Source: Shinisaurus crocodilurus (Eukaryota > Chordata > Lepidosauria > Squamata > Shinisauridae). From it: a stretch of DNA of 64,000 bases. The position numbers and the translations under genes were made by a program. How positions within the stretch are numbered: the first letter of the stretch is position 1; every line of letters starts with the position of its first letter. The notes beneath the pieces are model-generated. The model saw nothing but the letters and a program-made list of their open reading frames with translations. It did no database searches and had not been told where the DNA came from. The stretch spans positions 84,847,691 to 84,911,690 of the forward strand of contig CM037877.1 of the NCBI GenBank assembly GCA_021292165.1. Reading direction: 5' to 3'. Shown here piece after piece: positions 11,039 to 22,371 of the stretch.

Positions 11039-11463
11039 GACTAAACTGAGTAGCTGACTAAAAGTGGACCAGCCTAGGGTGAGGAACACGAGAGAATGTG
11101 CCCTTCGTACTATCAGGGTTCCGTTCCACACAAGGTTAGTCTTATTGATAGTGACTTTGTTTAAATTAAAAGGTTGAAATTAAAAATAATAAAGTCAGAA
11201 ACGTGCCCCATTACAACATTTTAGGTATCATCTCATCCTTCCTACCCTCAAACTCCAGTTCTAGCCTCTACCACCTGTATATTCAAAATGAAATGTGGGT
11301 GTCTTCAACATGGGCTCAAACGAGATATTACAGAGGTCTTCAGCTTTTCTTCTGTTTTTTTTGGGGGGGGGGGAGTAATGCCAACATAGCCTATGGGCTG
11401 TGAGTCAGGGCAGAGGAAGATAGGGTGTGGAACCCTTTCCCCATGGTCCCGAAGTCAATTTTT
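11039..11463. other. Non-coding stretch
   Basis: Includes a G-run near 11362. No gene or element recognised. Confidence 0.45.
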
Positions 11464-11648
11464 AAGAACATAAGAAGAGCTGTGCTGAATCAGACCAAAG
11501 GCCTATCTAGTACAGCATTCTGTTCCCAGAGTGGCCAACCAGATGCCTATGGGAAACCCACAAGCAGAACATAAGTGCAGTTATGGCACCCTGCTGCTCA
11601 TATTCCCTAGCAACTGTTATTCTGAGGCATTCTGTGGAGGATAGAGGG
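11464..11648 (-). mobile_element. CR1-type LINE 3' end, minus strand
   Basis: Shares 'gaccaaaggcctatctagta' and neighbouring text with copies at 50846, 53549 and (opposite strand) 62040-62235. The 3' terminus carries a TTCTTATG-type short repeat, as CR1 elements do. UTR only, no coding part. Confidence 0.75.
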
Positions 11649-12145
11649 GCCCATATCTTTTTCTTCCATAGGTGAAAAAGCAGGTTAAGAAGGTTGACTT
11701 AGAGCTGAAAAAATGGCAGAGGCGAACGGGTTAAGCAGCCTCCTTCCTCTGCCTAGGGCAGGGGTCCTCAAACTTTTTAAACAGGGGGCCAGTTCATTGT
11801 CCCTCAGACTGTTGGGGGGGCGGACTATAGTTTGAAAAAAATATGAACGAATGGATCAAGTAAAAAAAAAGGACCCGTGTCCTTTTTTTTTACTTGATAA
11901 AATGGAAAGTTATTATAAATTAATAATAAATTAATTATAAATTAATTTGCTGTCTAAAATTGAAATACATTAATTTTAAAAAAGGTATAGAAAGGCTTGA
12001 TTGGCACACTGCACATATTTTATTTGTAGTGCAAAAAAACAGGAAAAAACAATACAATATTTTTAGTATGAGTGATGAGCAGTATTTACCAGCCACAGAG
12101 CTGGTGGTCCACATCCTGCAACTTTGTTCCACATAAAGGTGCATA

Positions 12146-12255
12146 AGATTGCAGCCTTACAGCCTCATCTTATGCATGTCTACTTGGAAGTAAGTTTCAC
12201 TGAATTCAAGGAGACTTTCTCCCCAGGTAAGTTTACAAAGGATCACAGCCTTAAA
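12146..12255. repeat. Palindromic 'gattgcagcc' repeat inside hAT element
   Basis: Arms 'taagattgcagcc' and 'aaggatcacagcctta' flank 'tacttggaagtaagtttcac', a diverged member of the palindromic family at 23815-23965. Confidence 0.45.
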
Positions 12256-12311
12256 AGTACAAACCCATTCCCTGGGGTAGGTCAGGAAGACCTGGTACCC
12301 AGAGAACATAG

Positions 12312-12567
12312 TGAGAGCCAGTGTGGCATAGTGGTTAGGCTCGCCGGGCTCCGTGCGGCTCGCGCCTCGCCACCGCCGGCTCTGCCGTGTCTCCCCCACC
12401 ATTATGTAGGTGGCTTACATAATCTTCCTCCTCTCCATTTTATCCTCACAATAACCCTGTGAGGTAGGTTAAACTGAGAGTCAGTGACTGGCCCAAAGTC
12501 AGCCAGTGAGCTTCATGGCTGAGTAGGGACTAGAACCCGGATCTCCCGAGTCCCAGTCAAACAATTT
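12312..12567 (-). repeat. Rearranged tRNA SINE: head forward, body reversed
   Basis: A plus-strand head 'gagccagtgtggcatagtgg' (12312-12331) is followed by about 65 bp of GC-rich sequence and then the minus-strand body of the same SINE (about 12406-12567). This head-to-body inversion differs from the normal order at 33279-33535. Confidence 0.6.
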
Positions 12568-12589
12568 TGCAAAAGTAACCTAAATTGAT

Positions 12590-13260
12590 TCTAAAATTTT
12601 CTCTAGGCAGGCGTTCACATGGTGCAGCAGCAGCAGGGCCTCAGCCCAGCACCAATGGCGCCGTAGTACTGCCGAGTGGTCGCCAACAGCTGGGAAGTGG
12701 CCGCCTAGCAAGAAATCAGCTGAGAGGCGGCCGCTTTAGCAAGAAATCAGCTGAGAGGCGGCCCACCACCAGGCACACACACAGCCCACCCCCCCCGGGG
12801 ATGTACTTCGGGCCCTACCTGGGCCCAAAGTTCTCCGCGGCGGCGGCCTGATCCCGCTCTTCTGAGTGGCGCGGAGCGTTCTCCACTCGAGCCGCTGCCA
12901 CTGGATGCCTGGGTGGACCAACCCCCCGCCACCGCTGGACCCGCCACCGCTGCCGTACCTGCACCCGCCCCCGCCGCTGCTGGACCCGCCACCGCTGTAC
13001 CTGCTGACTGCTGCACCCGCCGCCACTGGACCCGCCGCCTGCAGCCCGTCCCCGTCACGTCCGTCGTGCTGGACCCCCATGCTCTGTTTTTGGCGCCAGA
13101 AGTGACGCGACGGGACCAGCGCAGGCGGCACGGCCGGCTCTCCGCGGAGAGCGAAGAACTATTGACAAGCCCGTGCGGGCGGCAGGAGAGCCCGCGCGGA
13201 CATGGGCAGGTCCAGTTCGGGCCTATCGCACGGAGCCTAGATCGGCCGCCGGGCCGGATG
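12590..13260. other. GC/CpG-rich internal module of the hAT element
   Basis: CpG-dense DNA rich in CCGCC/GGC triplets. The stretch 12799-12890 resembles 34334-34430 in another hAT element. It would score as a CpG island but lies wholly within transposon ends. Confidence 0.7.
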
Positions 13261-13509
13261 GAAGGGCACACCGGGCCGGATCCGGCCCGCGGGCCGTAGT
13301 TTGAAGACCCCTGGCCTAGGGTAATTTTGGCTTTTAAAAAAAGGTAGATGGAAAAAACCCATGGAACTCCGTAGTCCTCTCAGTGACTGTACTTTTTTAA
13401 GGTCACAGAAATCTCAAGCTGCCAGTCTGTGTGTTGTATGATGCAGTGTACACAGTTTTGCTTCAGCTCCCCTTGTGCTGATGTAGCTCCCTTCACTCTT
13501 CATTTAGAC

Positions 13510-13645
13510 CAAGACTGGTTAACTTGTGACTGGCCAGATGCTTTGGCCTACAACTCTAATCAGCCCTAGCCAGCATAGCCAATGGTAAGGGATGATGGAA
13601 GTTGTAGGCTAAAACAGTTGGAGGACCACAAGTTGCCCACCTCTG
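13510..13645. mobile_element. Palindromic hAT MITE (136 bp)
   Basis: Arms 'ttggcctacaact' and 'agttgtaggctaaaa', ends CAAGACTGG and CACCTCTG. Flanks atttagac and atttagaa match at 7 of 8 positions. Confidence 0.8.
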
Positions 13646-13854
13646 ATTTAGAAAGAACAAGGTATAGGATCTAGGAGATGATGGAATCCCTGGAAGAAGG
13701 GAACTGGAAATGTTTTAATGTTGATGTTTTTTATGGTGTTGGAGGCTATGTGTATTCAGTATTTTTTTTACAATCAATGTTTGGCATAAATGTATGTGAG
13801 GAAAAATATGTGGAGTCTGTTTTGTTTTTTTATACACAGTTCTATTTTATTGTG

Positions 13855-13984
13855 TTTGTGGCCGGTGTCATGGCCCTGGCTCTAGAGGTTTGATGTCTCC
13901 CCAGAAAGGACTCTTGAGCCCAACAAGATACTGGCCACCCACACCAGGGAGGACCATCGGAATCCCCTGATGCATCCCCCAGAC
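13855..13984 (-). repeat. 130-bp duplicated segment, copy A
   Basis: Nearly identical (two differences seen) to 16232-16361. Flanks differ and no target duplication is evident. The minus strand is open across both copies, but with no known domain. Possibly the edge of an LTR or another dispersed repeat. Confidence 0.8.
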
Positions 13985-16231
13985 CGAGACTCGGACCTCC
14001 CATCGATCTCGGCCTCCAGGAATCACTCTCCCAAAGCCTTTCAGGTCCCTCAGCCACATAGGAGCTTATGTGCATGGACCCTTTAAGGTTGCAGTCAGTA
14101 CCCAGTGGGAGGTGGTGCTTTTGAGGGACTTGAGCTGACTGGTTTACTTAATCCCTCAGTGGTTGCTAGTCCCCTGGATGGAGCAATGGTGAGGAACTAG
14201 CAGCTCCTGCAGAGTGCTGTCTGTGGTGCTACTACTATTGTCTTGCTGTGCTCTTGTTTACGCAGCATAACTGCCTATGGAATGTGACCCACCCGTGCCT
14301 TGCCAGTCATAACTTCCTTGGACCAGTGTCTGCTTGGGGACCTGACTGACCAGCTGCTTTACCTGGGGCCCAACCTGAGCTAGGACAGCCTGATTCAAAT
14401 GTGATACTAGGTGAGCAAGAAGAATTTAGCCTGGTGTGACATTGTATGTGCCCAACATTTCTAAAAAACAAAACTGTTCATACAGTATTGGCATGCCAGG
14501 GCAGTGCTACATGGGCCACAGGTGCCTGGTTTGCTAACAGCACATGCTGGTAAGGCAACTGAGTTTGAAACAAGACGCCAGGCATCTGCACCATCGCACA
14601 AGTACGGTAAGTTTTTCTTGCTTGCCCAGCATCCTGTTTAAATCGGGTCCAGGCCAGGGCCTGTTACCGGTTTTACCAGGGAACCTGAAAACCTCAGGTC
14701 AGGTTAGTGTAAAAAACTGTGGGGGAAAAAAGGGTGTAACATACCTGTCTGACTGCTTGATAAGTTAGACCCTACCAGTGGTTAATAATATTTATCTGCA
14801 GAACATTGTAAGTTTGTTGGAACCATGACATTTAACTGTTACTTGATTGGGCAGAGAGCATCACAGTGCACAAGAATTGTTCTCACCAGTGCCTGTGAAA
14901 GTTGCAGTGGAGTAGCATCCTCTAGTCCTCATCAGTTCTGGCCTCTTTAGCATAGGGGCTCACACACTTTGTCATAATAAGCAGGCAGAATGAAAATCAT
15001 ATAGGCATTTGGTATAGTTGAAGGACTCCAGGGCAGCAGAGCAAAGGAAATGCCCCTACTGCACACTAACACTGTTAATTAAATAAGGAAAGAAGTGAAC
15101 ACTACTTTAAGAGATGGGGAGGGCACATTAGCTCAGGATTCTGCATCCAGGCCAGTCAAGACAAACACAGAAATCAGACTATGACGAAGAGTCACCCTGG
15201 TAGTTCTCCACATCTTAATGAAGCTCCTTAAACTTTGTGAACACTGAATCTGACATGTTTCCTGTGGAATAATATGTTGACACCATTGAATAACTGGTTT
15301 TATTTTGGTTTGCCTCTTTACCTTCCTTAGATGGGCTTTGTCAGCAAAGTAGCTTATTAGCTGGCAACTTCTAAGTGATTGGCTTCTGAACAAAGTCAAT
15401 AAAGGTAAATAATACTGTGAACAGTTCATGGATTCATTATGGTTGCCTTGACAGTGTATGTTGCTTTTCCTTGAAACTAGGTCAAGTGGCCAGTTTAGAG
15501 AAATGGCATTGTCACTATAATCTATTGGGTAGAGAGGTGGGCAGGACCTGGTTTACACCCCAACTCAACAAAAACGTTGGACAATTTCCTTTTCTTACTC
15601 AGTTGCTCATCTGTAAAAAGAAAGGAAAGTTGACCTATGCAGATGAATGTCCCAGGGATTATAAAATGTATTACTCGGAGAGAGGCAGAGGGCATACCTG
15701 GTTCTAACTTCCAATAGTTTAACAGTAATAAATAAATAGAAATATCTGCCATGCCTCTTAGCCTTTATCTTCCTCACCTGTAAAATCTGAGTATTAATTG
15801 GCTGCTTCTGTCCAGCTCTGTAGGCTAATATTAGAACTCTGTATTAGAATCCCTGAGGAGGTAATTGGCTTCACACCCTGAGCCACTATTTTGTATCTGG
15901 TTCTGCCCCCAGCCACAACTTTGCACCTGGCTCCAGTTGGTAGAGCTCAGGCCCCTAGTTAAAAAAAGCACACAAAGTAGATCCCCGCCCCAAGCCTGAG
16001 GTCTATGCATCTGTGTATTATGCTACACACTCAAGCGCTATACTGAAGAAAAATTATTATTATCCTTACTATTCTGAGTGCAAACCAGACTTTTCTGAGT
16101 GCAGTATGTATTTATATTCTTACAGCAGCTGAAGATCTCATACTTGCCAAGAGGTTTGTAAAGTTAGTCTGCTCCTATGCACTTAAAAGTAGCATAATAT
16201 GGATTTTACATGTGTGGATTTTAATATGGAT
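13985..16231. other. Non-coding stretch between the duplicated segments
   Basis: No confident gene. Sequence after copy A (to about 14440) is moderately GC-rich and might belong to the same unidentified element; 14450-16230 is AT-rich and featureless to my reading. Confidence 0.4.
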
Positions 16232-16361
16232 TTTGTGGCCGGTGTCATGGCCCTGGCTCTAGAGGTTTGATGTCTCCCCAGAAAGGACTCTTGAGCCCAA
16301 CAAGATACTGGCCACCCACTCCAGGGAGGACTATCGGAATCCCCTGATGCATCCCCCAGAC
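16232..16361 (-). repeat. 130-bp duplicated segment, copy B
   Basis: Matches 13855-13984 from 'tttgtggccggtgtcatgg' through 'cccccagac', then diverges abruptly on both sides. Confidence 0.8.
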
Positions 16362-18091
16362 TGAATGACTCGAATGCTGGGGATGGAAGACAAATGCTTT
16401 TTTTTGTTACAGATAAATCGATCAGCATAATAAGCCAGATGCTCAAAGCTATACAAAAAGCATCTTTTCTTTAGTTGCCACTGAAGAGAAATATTCTCAT
16501 TCAATGCTGTGCGTTGCCAGTGGACTCTATAAAATTATACACTGATTTAAAAATGGAAATCAATCAATGATTTGCACTTTTCAGCAGTAGTGCTTATACA
16601 AAATTGCATGATAAAGCAAGCATTTTTCATGATACTGAAGATAATTGTTCTTTTATTTTAGTAGAACTGAACCCAGTATTTATATTTGAGTTCATATCTG
16701 TTCAGTCAAGATAATTTGAATGATCTGAATCTAGATACAGTCTTCTCTGATAAATAAAATGATAGCTATTAATTGGATGAAATTCTTGTAAACCACATGC
16801 AAGTTTTTATTGACTAAAACTGTTCCATGTTCATTTGATATTGTGGCACATCTTGAGAATTGGGGATTCTGAGATATTTAAATTACGGTAATCAAGGAGT
16901 TTATGAGGAAGGGATTAAACTATGTGCATGCAATTTTTTCAGCAGCTCCAAAAATACGAATTTGAGCTTCTCTTTCAGCAGCCATGGGTATTTTACTACG
17001 GTAATAGGTTTCAAGAGGGAGAGAAACATTATTTTTGGAAGAGAAATTAGAGATTGAGAAGGACAAATAATTGAATAATTTAGTTTGTCTTACTGCCAGC
17101 GCAAGATAATCTGTTGTTAGACAAAAGAGACCTTCATTTTAGAGAGGAGATTTTTTTTAAAAAAAACCTCTTCTCCAGAATTATTCTAAAATGTAATGAA
17201 AGTATAGGCCTGATTTTGGACAATCAAATCTCAATGTACTAAGTTGAGATATACATGAGCCTTTTGCCTGTGCCTGCAGCTCCATATTTGTCTCACAGCA
17301 TGCAGCAGTTAAACTTGGAAGTCTCCAATTAACCATAGTTTCCAAGTTCAAACAAGCAGGATCTTAAACCATGGTTTGAAGCTGGGTTGTTTCAATGGGA
17401 AACTATGGTTATTTGGAGATTTCTGAGTTTAACTGCTATATACTGCAAAGGGAGGAGCGAAAGGGCTGCATTGCAGGTGCAAAGGGTGTGTGTATATCTC
17501 AGCTCGTTAAACTGAGATATGATCATCCAAATATGGCTGTTATCTGTCTTACTGCTAAATTTAAACATAATTGTGTGACAGTTTTTGTCTGTACACTTTG
17601 ATAGTAAGTGTACTGTCTAAGCAGTGATGTGGGGTGGAAATGGAACATTTTCCAATGCTTAATTTTTCTGGAGAAATTTTTTTGTTTCATAAGTTCTAGG
17701 TAAAAGTGAACATATGCCAATTGCAAATACAACATTAGACAAGCTTGGCCAGTTTCAAAGTTGTAATTAATGTTTTTCAGATTATTGCTAGCATACATAT
17801 ATCTCATTGAAATACACATATATCTCAGAGTGAAATGGAACTAATAAAAAGTGACAGTGAAACTGAAGGTTCCCCAGCAACCTTAGTGGAAAAGAGTTGA
17901 ACTCTGTTGAAATAGGTGAGTGGTTGTCAGCATATCATCTATAGTTCTTTGGCTTGCTAAAATTAATGTGTCAATAGTTTTCAGTAGCTCTTTTTCTTAA
18001 ATTTAAACAATATAAGGGAAATACATGGAAGTATTCCAATAAAAATTTCTATGTAGTATAACATAATATAACGTTTAAATCACATTAAGGC
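16362..18091. other. Non-coding AT-rich stretch
   Basis: A possible foldback piece lies at about 17320-17410 ('aaccatagtttcc' with 'ggaaactatggtt' downstream). Otherwise nothing recognised. Confidence 0.4.
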
Positions 18092-18457
18092 TGTCGATAG
18101 CCCTCCAAACTCAGGATTATGGGCATCCTATGCATGGCAGGAGAAGCATGGAGCTGAAGGTCTTCTCCATGCTTCTCCCGGCATGCAAGATAGGCTAAGT
18201 GTTTGGCCTCGGAGTGGGTGGGAAGGAGTGTGAAGTGCCACCAGGATACTTCATATGCTGGCAGAGCCTGTCTCCTCCCCGCCCCCCCCCTCCGAGCCGC
18301 AGCAGCACAGTTCTTTCCATGCTGGCTGCAAGGGTGGGGGGAGGGTGCTCTGAGTTTGGAGTCCCAGCTCGACTTTGGAGCAAGTTTCTGAGGTCAGAGC
18401 TGGGACTCCGAAAAATCCTATGGCCATCTAGACTCTGTCTAGTGGTCATAGGATTGT
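18092..18457 (+). repeat. Unnamed interspersed repeat, uninterrupted copy
   Basis: Same family as 9294-10440 and 29505-29860: 'ggattatgggcatcctatgc' near 18113, then 'aggatacttcatatgctggc', a GC-rich middle and a 'cctatggccatctagactctg' end. Confidence 0.65.
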
Positions 18458-18605
18458 GCTGCTCATGTGCTTTAATTCCCCCCTCAAATATTTCGGGTCA
18501 AATACTTGTGGTATATTGGGACAAAAAATTAACATGGGGTACTTTTTTAGCTTTGTTGTTTACTAAATTCAAGTAAAATAAACATGCCGTTAGATCTCTC
18601 TAGGG

Positions 18606-18737
18606 CAGGGCTCTCCAACCTTGGGTCCCCAGATGTTGCTGGCCTACAACTCCCAGCATACCCAGCCAGCATGGCTAATGGCAAGGGATTCTGGGAGCTG
18701 TAGTCCAGCAACATCTGGGGACCCAAGGAGAGTGCTA
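18606..18737. mobile_element. hAT MITE A of a tandem pair
   Basis: Begins CAGGGCTCTCCAACC; arms 'gtccccagatgttgctgg' and its complement. Flanked by CTCTAGGG at 18598-18605 and 18738-18745. The right terminus is decayed (GGAGAGTGCTA). Confidence 0.88.
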
Positions 18738-18745
18738 CTCTAGGG

Positions 18746-18884
18746 CATGGGTGGGCAACTTGTGGCCTTCCAGATGTTTTGGCCTAGAGCTTCCATCAGG
18801 TCTAGTCATCATAGCCAATGGTAAGGGCTGATGGGAGTTGTTGTAGGCCAAAACATCTGGAAGGTCACAAGTTGCCCACCCCTG
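18746..18884. mobile_element. hAT MITE B of a tandem pair
   Basis: Begins CATGGGTGGGCAACTTG and ends CAAGTTGCCCACCCCTG. It is flanked by CTCTAGGG at 18738-18745, shared with MITE A, and at 18885-18892. A different subfamily from MITE A. Confidence 0.9.
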
Positions 18885-18892
18885 CTCTAGGG

Positions 18893-20337
18893 CATCAGAA
18901 CATTTTTCAGTGCAAAGTGAAAAAATTCCTATTTTTCACAGGCACCAAGTTGCCTACCTCTGCTTTATAATGGCTCAATTTCAGATGGCTCAGAATTGAC
19001 TGTTTCTCATGGAGAAATTTTATGTAAACCTTTTCAGTGCCACCTAAAATTACATGCTGGGAAGCAACATTTCAGGTGGCCTTGGTCAGAATTCAAATGG
19101 TGGTGATAGCAACAACCTCTCTTTGGTTCCCTTGATGATTATGATATTGGCTAACTCACTGCTTGCTGCCAATATTTGGTGGGATGCCCTTTGTTTTTTG
19201 TGCTTCTCCAGCTAGCATTTCCTTTTGGATTAAATCATAAGGAATATTGCTGTACAAACAGTACAATGATCTAGAACCATTTATCTGCCCATGAACTCTG
19301 AAGCCCTCTCTTTACACATCTACATTGATTTATGTCATGCAATTCTGGACAGTATCCCAAGATGCAAGGAGAGCAAGATTGCCTGGTAGAACAGGATGGC
19401 ATGGGGCAGGTGTGTGTGTGCACCTTTGAGTTGGGAATGGTTGGTTGCTGGAACATTGTGATGGAATGAAACAGCTGCTGTGCATTCTGATCCTTTTTGG
19501 CCTCACTTGTGAATTTACCTATTTAACCTTCTGCTGGTACAAAAGTTGGAAACAGAGCCAAAGGCTCCCTCGCTTATATAAAGCTGCAACAGCACTTTAT
19601 ATATACCATCATGAAGATAAGAAGATTCATCCCCAATGAGGAAACATGTATCCAGTAGAGAGAGATATTGAGAAATTATAGATGTTAGTGAGTGTGAGCA
19701 GGAGAATATGTATGCAAAAGAAGAAACATTGGAAATGTAATCTGATGAGATGGTGGAGGCATCAAAGGAAATTTGAAGTCTAATCCTCCTTTGGCAACAT
19801 CTGCAAAAGTCTGTCAGGTCTTTGCCAGCCTCTAGCAAAGATATTCAGGCTCCTAGCTCCCCCTATATAGCGTGACCACTAAGAACTCTGCATTCCTTAT
19901 TACTTTTTCCAAGGGACTAGGCCAAAAACATGCAATTCATAGAATATGCTATGCTGTACATACTGTATTTCCCTCCAAAAGTCCATCTGTACATGAATGT
20001 TTGAGGAAAAACAAGTACGTTTTCAAGAAAAACATACACATAATTGTGTCTCCTGAAATAGAATAATAAGGCATGGAAATAAATGCTAGATAATGTGCTA
20101 AATAAGAATAAGTATACAGGTGTTCATATGCCCTTCAAATTTGCCCTTCTATGGAGAGATCCTTTTGAAGGAAGTCATGAAATACAATTACGGTTTGTCT
20201 TTAATTTGACCAGCACATTATATGAAAACAAGGCTATGTTCAATATAGATTAGTAATATACATCTGCAGAAGTTTATGGGAAAAGATAGTAGGCTGCTAA
20301 TTCTTGCGATGGGCTCAGTGGACCAGTGGTCTGACAG
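18893..20337. other. Non-coding stretch
   Basis: No coding exon or clear element seen. Confidence 0.45.
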
Positions 20338-20441
20338 TACAAGGACACATTCCTATGCACCCTATGCAGTATGCCTGACTGGGGCATGCTGGGAGTTGTA
20401 GGATTTTTTCTGTCTAAACATGCATAGGATTGCATCCTAAG
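20338..20441. repeat. Palindromic MITE-like repeat (TCTGTCTAAACATGCATAGG type)
   Basis: Right arm 'tctgtctaaacatgcatagg' with 'gctgggagttgtagga'; left arm decayed. A better-preserved relative lies at 28281-28410. Confidence 0.55.
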
Positions 20442-21489
20442 GCAGTTTAATATTTTCATAGGACCTGCAGCATTTACTCCTGAAGATATAGGGCAACTTT
20501 CTGATTCTCTAAGGAAATAGCATGACTCTCCGTCTCTGCATGTTTCACCTCTACTGCTGCTCTTTTTGTCATGCTGAAAAAGATTTTCTCTTACCTGTTG
20601 GTGATGGTGCTAATGGAGGTTATATCCTGTTCAGTTTCTGTCCTCTGCCTTACTTTTCTGACTATTTCCTGTACTTAAAATAGACTACAATTTTCTCCTT
20701 GCCTAGGCAAACCTTCATGAGTACATTAGAAGACGAGGATAATTCAGAATAATTGTGGGCGGTGGGGAAATTAATGTTAAGACACATATACAACTCATAT
20801 TACTTTTCCCCGTATAGAAACTGCTCTTTTTTTCTAAAGCAAATTATTAAAGTGCAGAGCTAATAAAGGTTTATTGGGATATACTTAAAAAGAGGAAATC
20901 TTATAGCAGAATGTACTGCAATATAGAAGGAACTGCTATAAGAAGGAAATGGAGATCTTAACCAGATAAGCATAAATACGCCTTTCCTATTTTTGTAGCT
21001 GCTATTATTGGGATCATTTGATCAGTTGAATCACATTTTTTAAAAATATAAGCATTAACAATCTTCTGCTATTCTTACCACTTTCGTTATCCAATTAATA
21101 CATTTTTTTCATCATGTAAGTATCTCATTGTCCTACCTCTTTGTCTCAAGGTAGAGCCTTAACATTTATGTTGGTTGCTTTGTAGTTTGTTTATTTCATG
21201 TATGTATTACATTTCTATACTGCTCATTAGCCACAGCTATTTTAAATTTACTTTTAAAAATAATTTATGGGATCTGAGGATGATAGTTCATGTACATGTC
21301 AACAAAATAAAAGTGCCTTTCTGAAGTCAGTTTATGTCTCTGAAGTCAGTTTATCATCACTAGGATGCAGGTGACACAGTACTCACATGGATTTAATTTC
21401 CCTGAAGTCTATGGGGTTCCATCAGTAAATGTAAATGGCCAGCAAATCTCTCTCCCTGCCTCACACTCCCACCCCCAAGGCACTATCTG
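20442..21489. other. Non-coding AT-rich stretch
   Basis: Nothing recognised. Confidence 0.45.
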
Positions 21490-21672
21490 TTGTCTGCAAC
21501 CTTTTCTCAAGGTCTATATAGTGCAAGCAATACCTTTATTAGGCCAACTCAAAGATCACAAAAAATATGCAAGCTTTCAAGATCTCCAGATCTCTTCATC
21601 AAGCATGTTGGCTTGACAAAGATATTACACTATATGGATTTTGGAACTTTTCTTATGGCCAACACAACTGCC
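21490..21672 (-). mobile_element. Penelope-like element terminal remnant (putative)
   Basis: The complement has a 'tgatgaagagatct...agatcttgaaagc' arrangement at 21570-21605, followed by 'gagttggcctaataaaggta'. This is how the ribozyme-bearing repeats of Penelope-like elements read in vertebrate genomes, as I recall. The flank 'atggccaacacaactgcc' (about 21655-21672) also fits. No RT part is present. Assignment is by memory of the pattern. Confidence 0.45.
21570..21605 (-). ncRNA. Hammerhead-ribozyme-like core, degenerate
   Basis: On the complement, a UUGAUGA box (21596-21602) and a GAAA box (21575-21578) bracket a self-complementary AGATCT/AGATCT pair that could form stem II. A functional core would read CUGAUGA, so the first base appears changed. 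Function is doubtful. Confidence 0.3.
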
Positions 21673-22117
21673 TTTTTTGTTTTTCTCAAGTGTAGCTCTG
21701 TGCTTGTAAAGTAGGGCTTTCTTATTGATCTAGCAATGCAAATGCCATACTGAAGCAAGGCATCAGTCTAGAGCACTGGAATGCTTGAAAGGGAAAGAGT
21801 GTGTTGGAATTCCCAGATAAGGCTTTGCTGATAGCTCTCACAAACACTTGGTTTTGATAGGACCTGATCTGACCTGATGCTGAGAGAATGTGAGTTGCTG
21901 GGCCTGGATGGGTGTTTAGGATTGGACTATTAGACTTGCAAGGACAGTCGAATAGTGGGATGTAGCATATAAAATCTGTACCTCTTTCTTGCAAGTGCTG
22001 CAGTAAATGATGCTTGCAAGTGCCATTTTCTTTTGTTTCTATCCAGCTTCCTTTTTCTTTTTGCATGACCCTTGGATCAGTACCAAGGGAAACAAAAGGA
22101 GAAGCAGGAGATATAGG

Positions 22118-22371
22118 GCAGTATCCAATACTGCCACTGTGCCTCTGCTGGTTCTGTTACACCTGCAGGACCCACCGTGAGCACAGCAGGAACTAGCACT
22201 TCCTAAATGAAACCTGGAAATGAGTGGAAACACAACACCCCCACCCCCACCCGAATGCAACATGTCAGCAGAGCTCCATTTTGTGAGCTCCACTGACCTG
22301 TGCTGTTCCGGAAACAAGTGTTTCTGATTACTGCAGGACCTGTTAGGTAGTATTGGATACTGCCTATTATG
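22118..22371. mobile_element. Foldback MITE with GGCAGTATCCAATACT ends
   Basis: Left 'ggcagtatccaatactgcc' and right 'gtagtattggatactgcc' are inverted. The interior has no coding signal. The superfamily is undetermined because flanking duplications are unclear. Confidence 0.65.

Larger units (their letters stand above)
11759..13313. mobile_element. hAT element (1555 bp), non-autonomous, perfect 8-bp TSD
   Basis: Begins CAGGGGTCCTCAAACT and ends AGTTTGAAGACCCCTG, near-perfect inverted termini. Flanks are GCCTAGGG at 11751-11758 and again at 13314-13321. It contains nested repeats (about 12146-12255 palindrome, 12312-12567 SINE) and a GC-rich module at 12590-13250. Long open frames in that module are compositional; no transposase is visible. 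Confidence 0.92.

Noticed and set aside
12747..13271. Open frame of 174 codons, minus strand
   Set aside because: GC-driven open frame within the hAT element; overlapping frames on both strands are also open and no domain is visible.
13855..13984. Duplicated coding exon
   Set aside because: Open on the minus strand in both copies, but no splice sites match the homology edges and no domain is visible.
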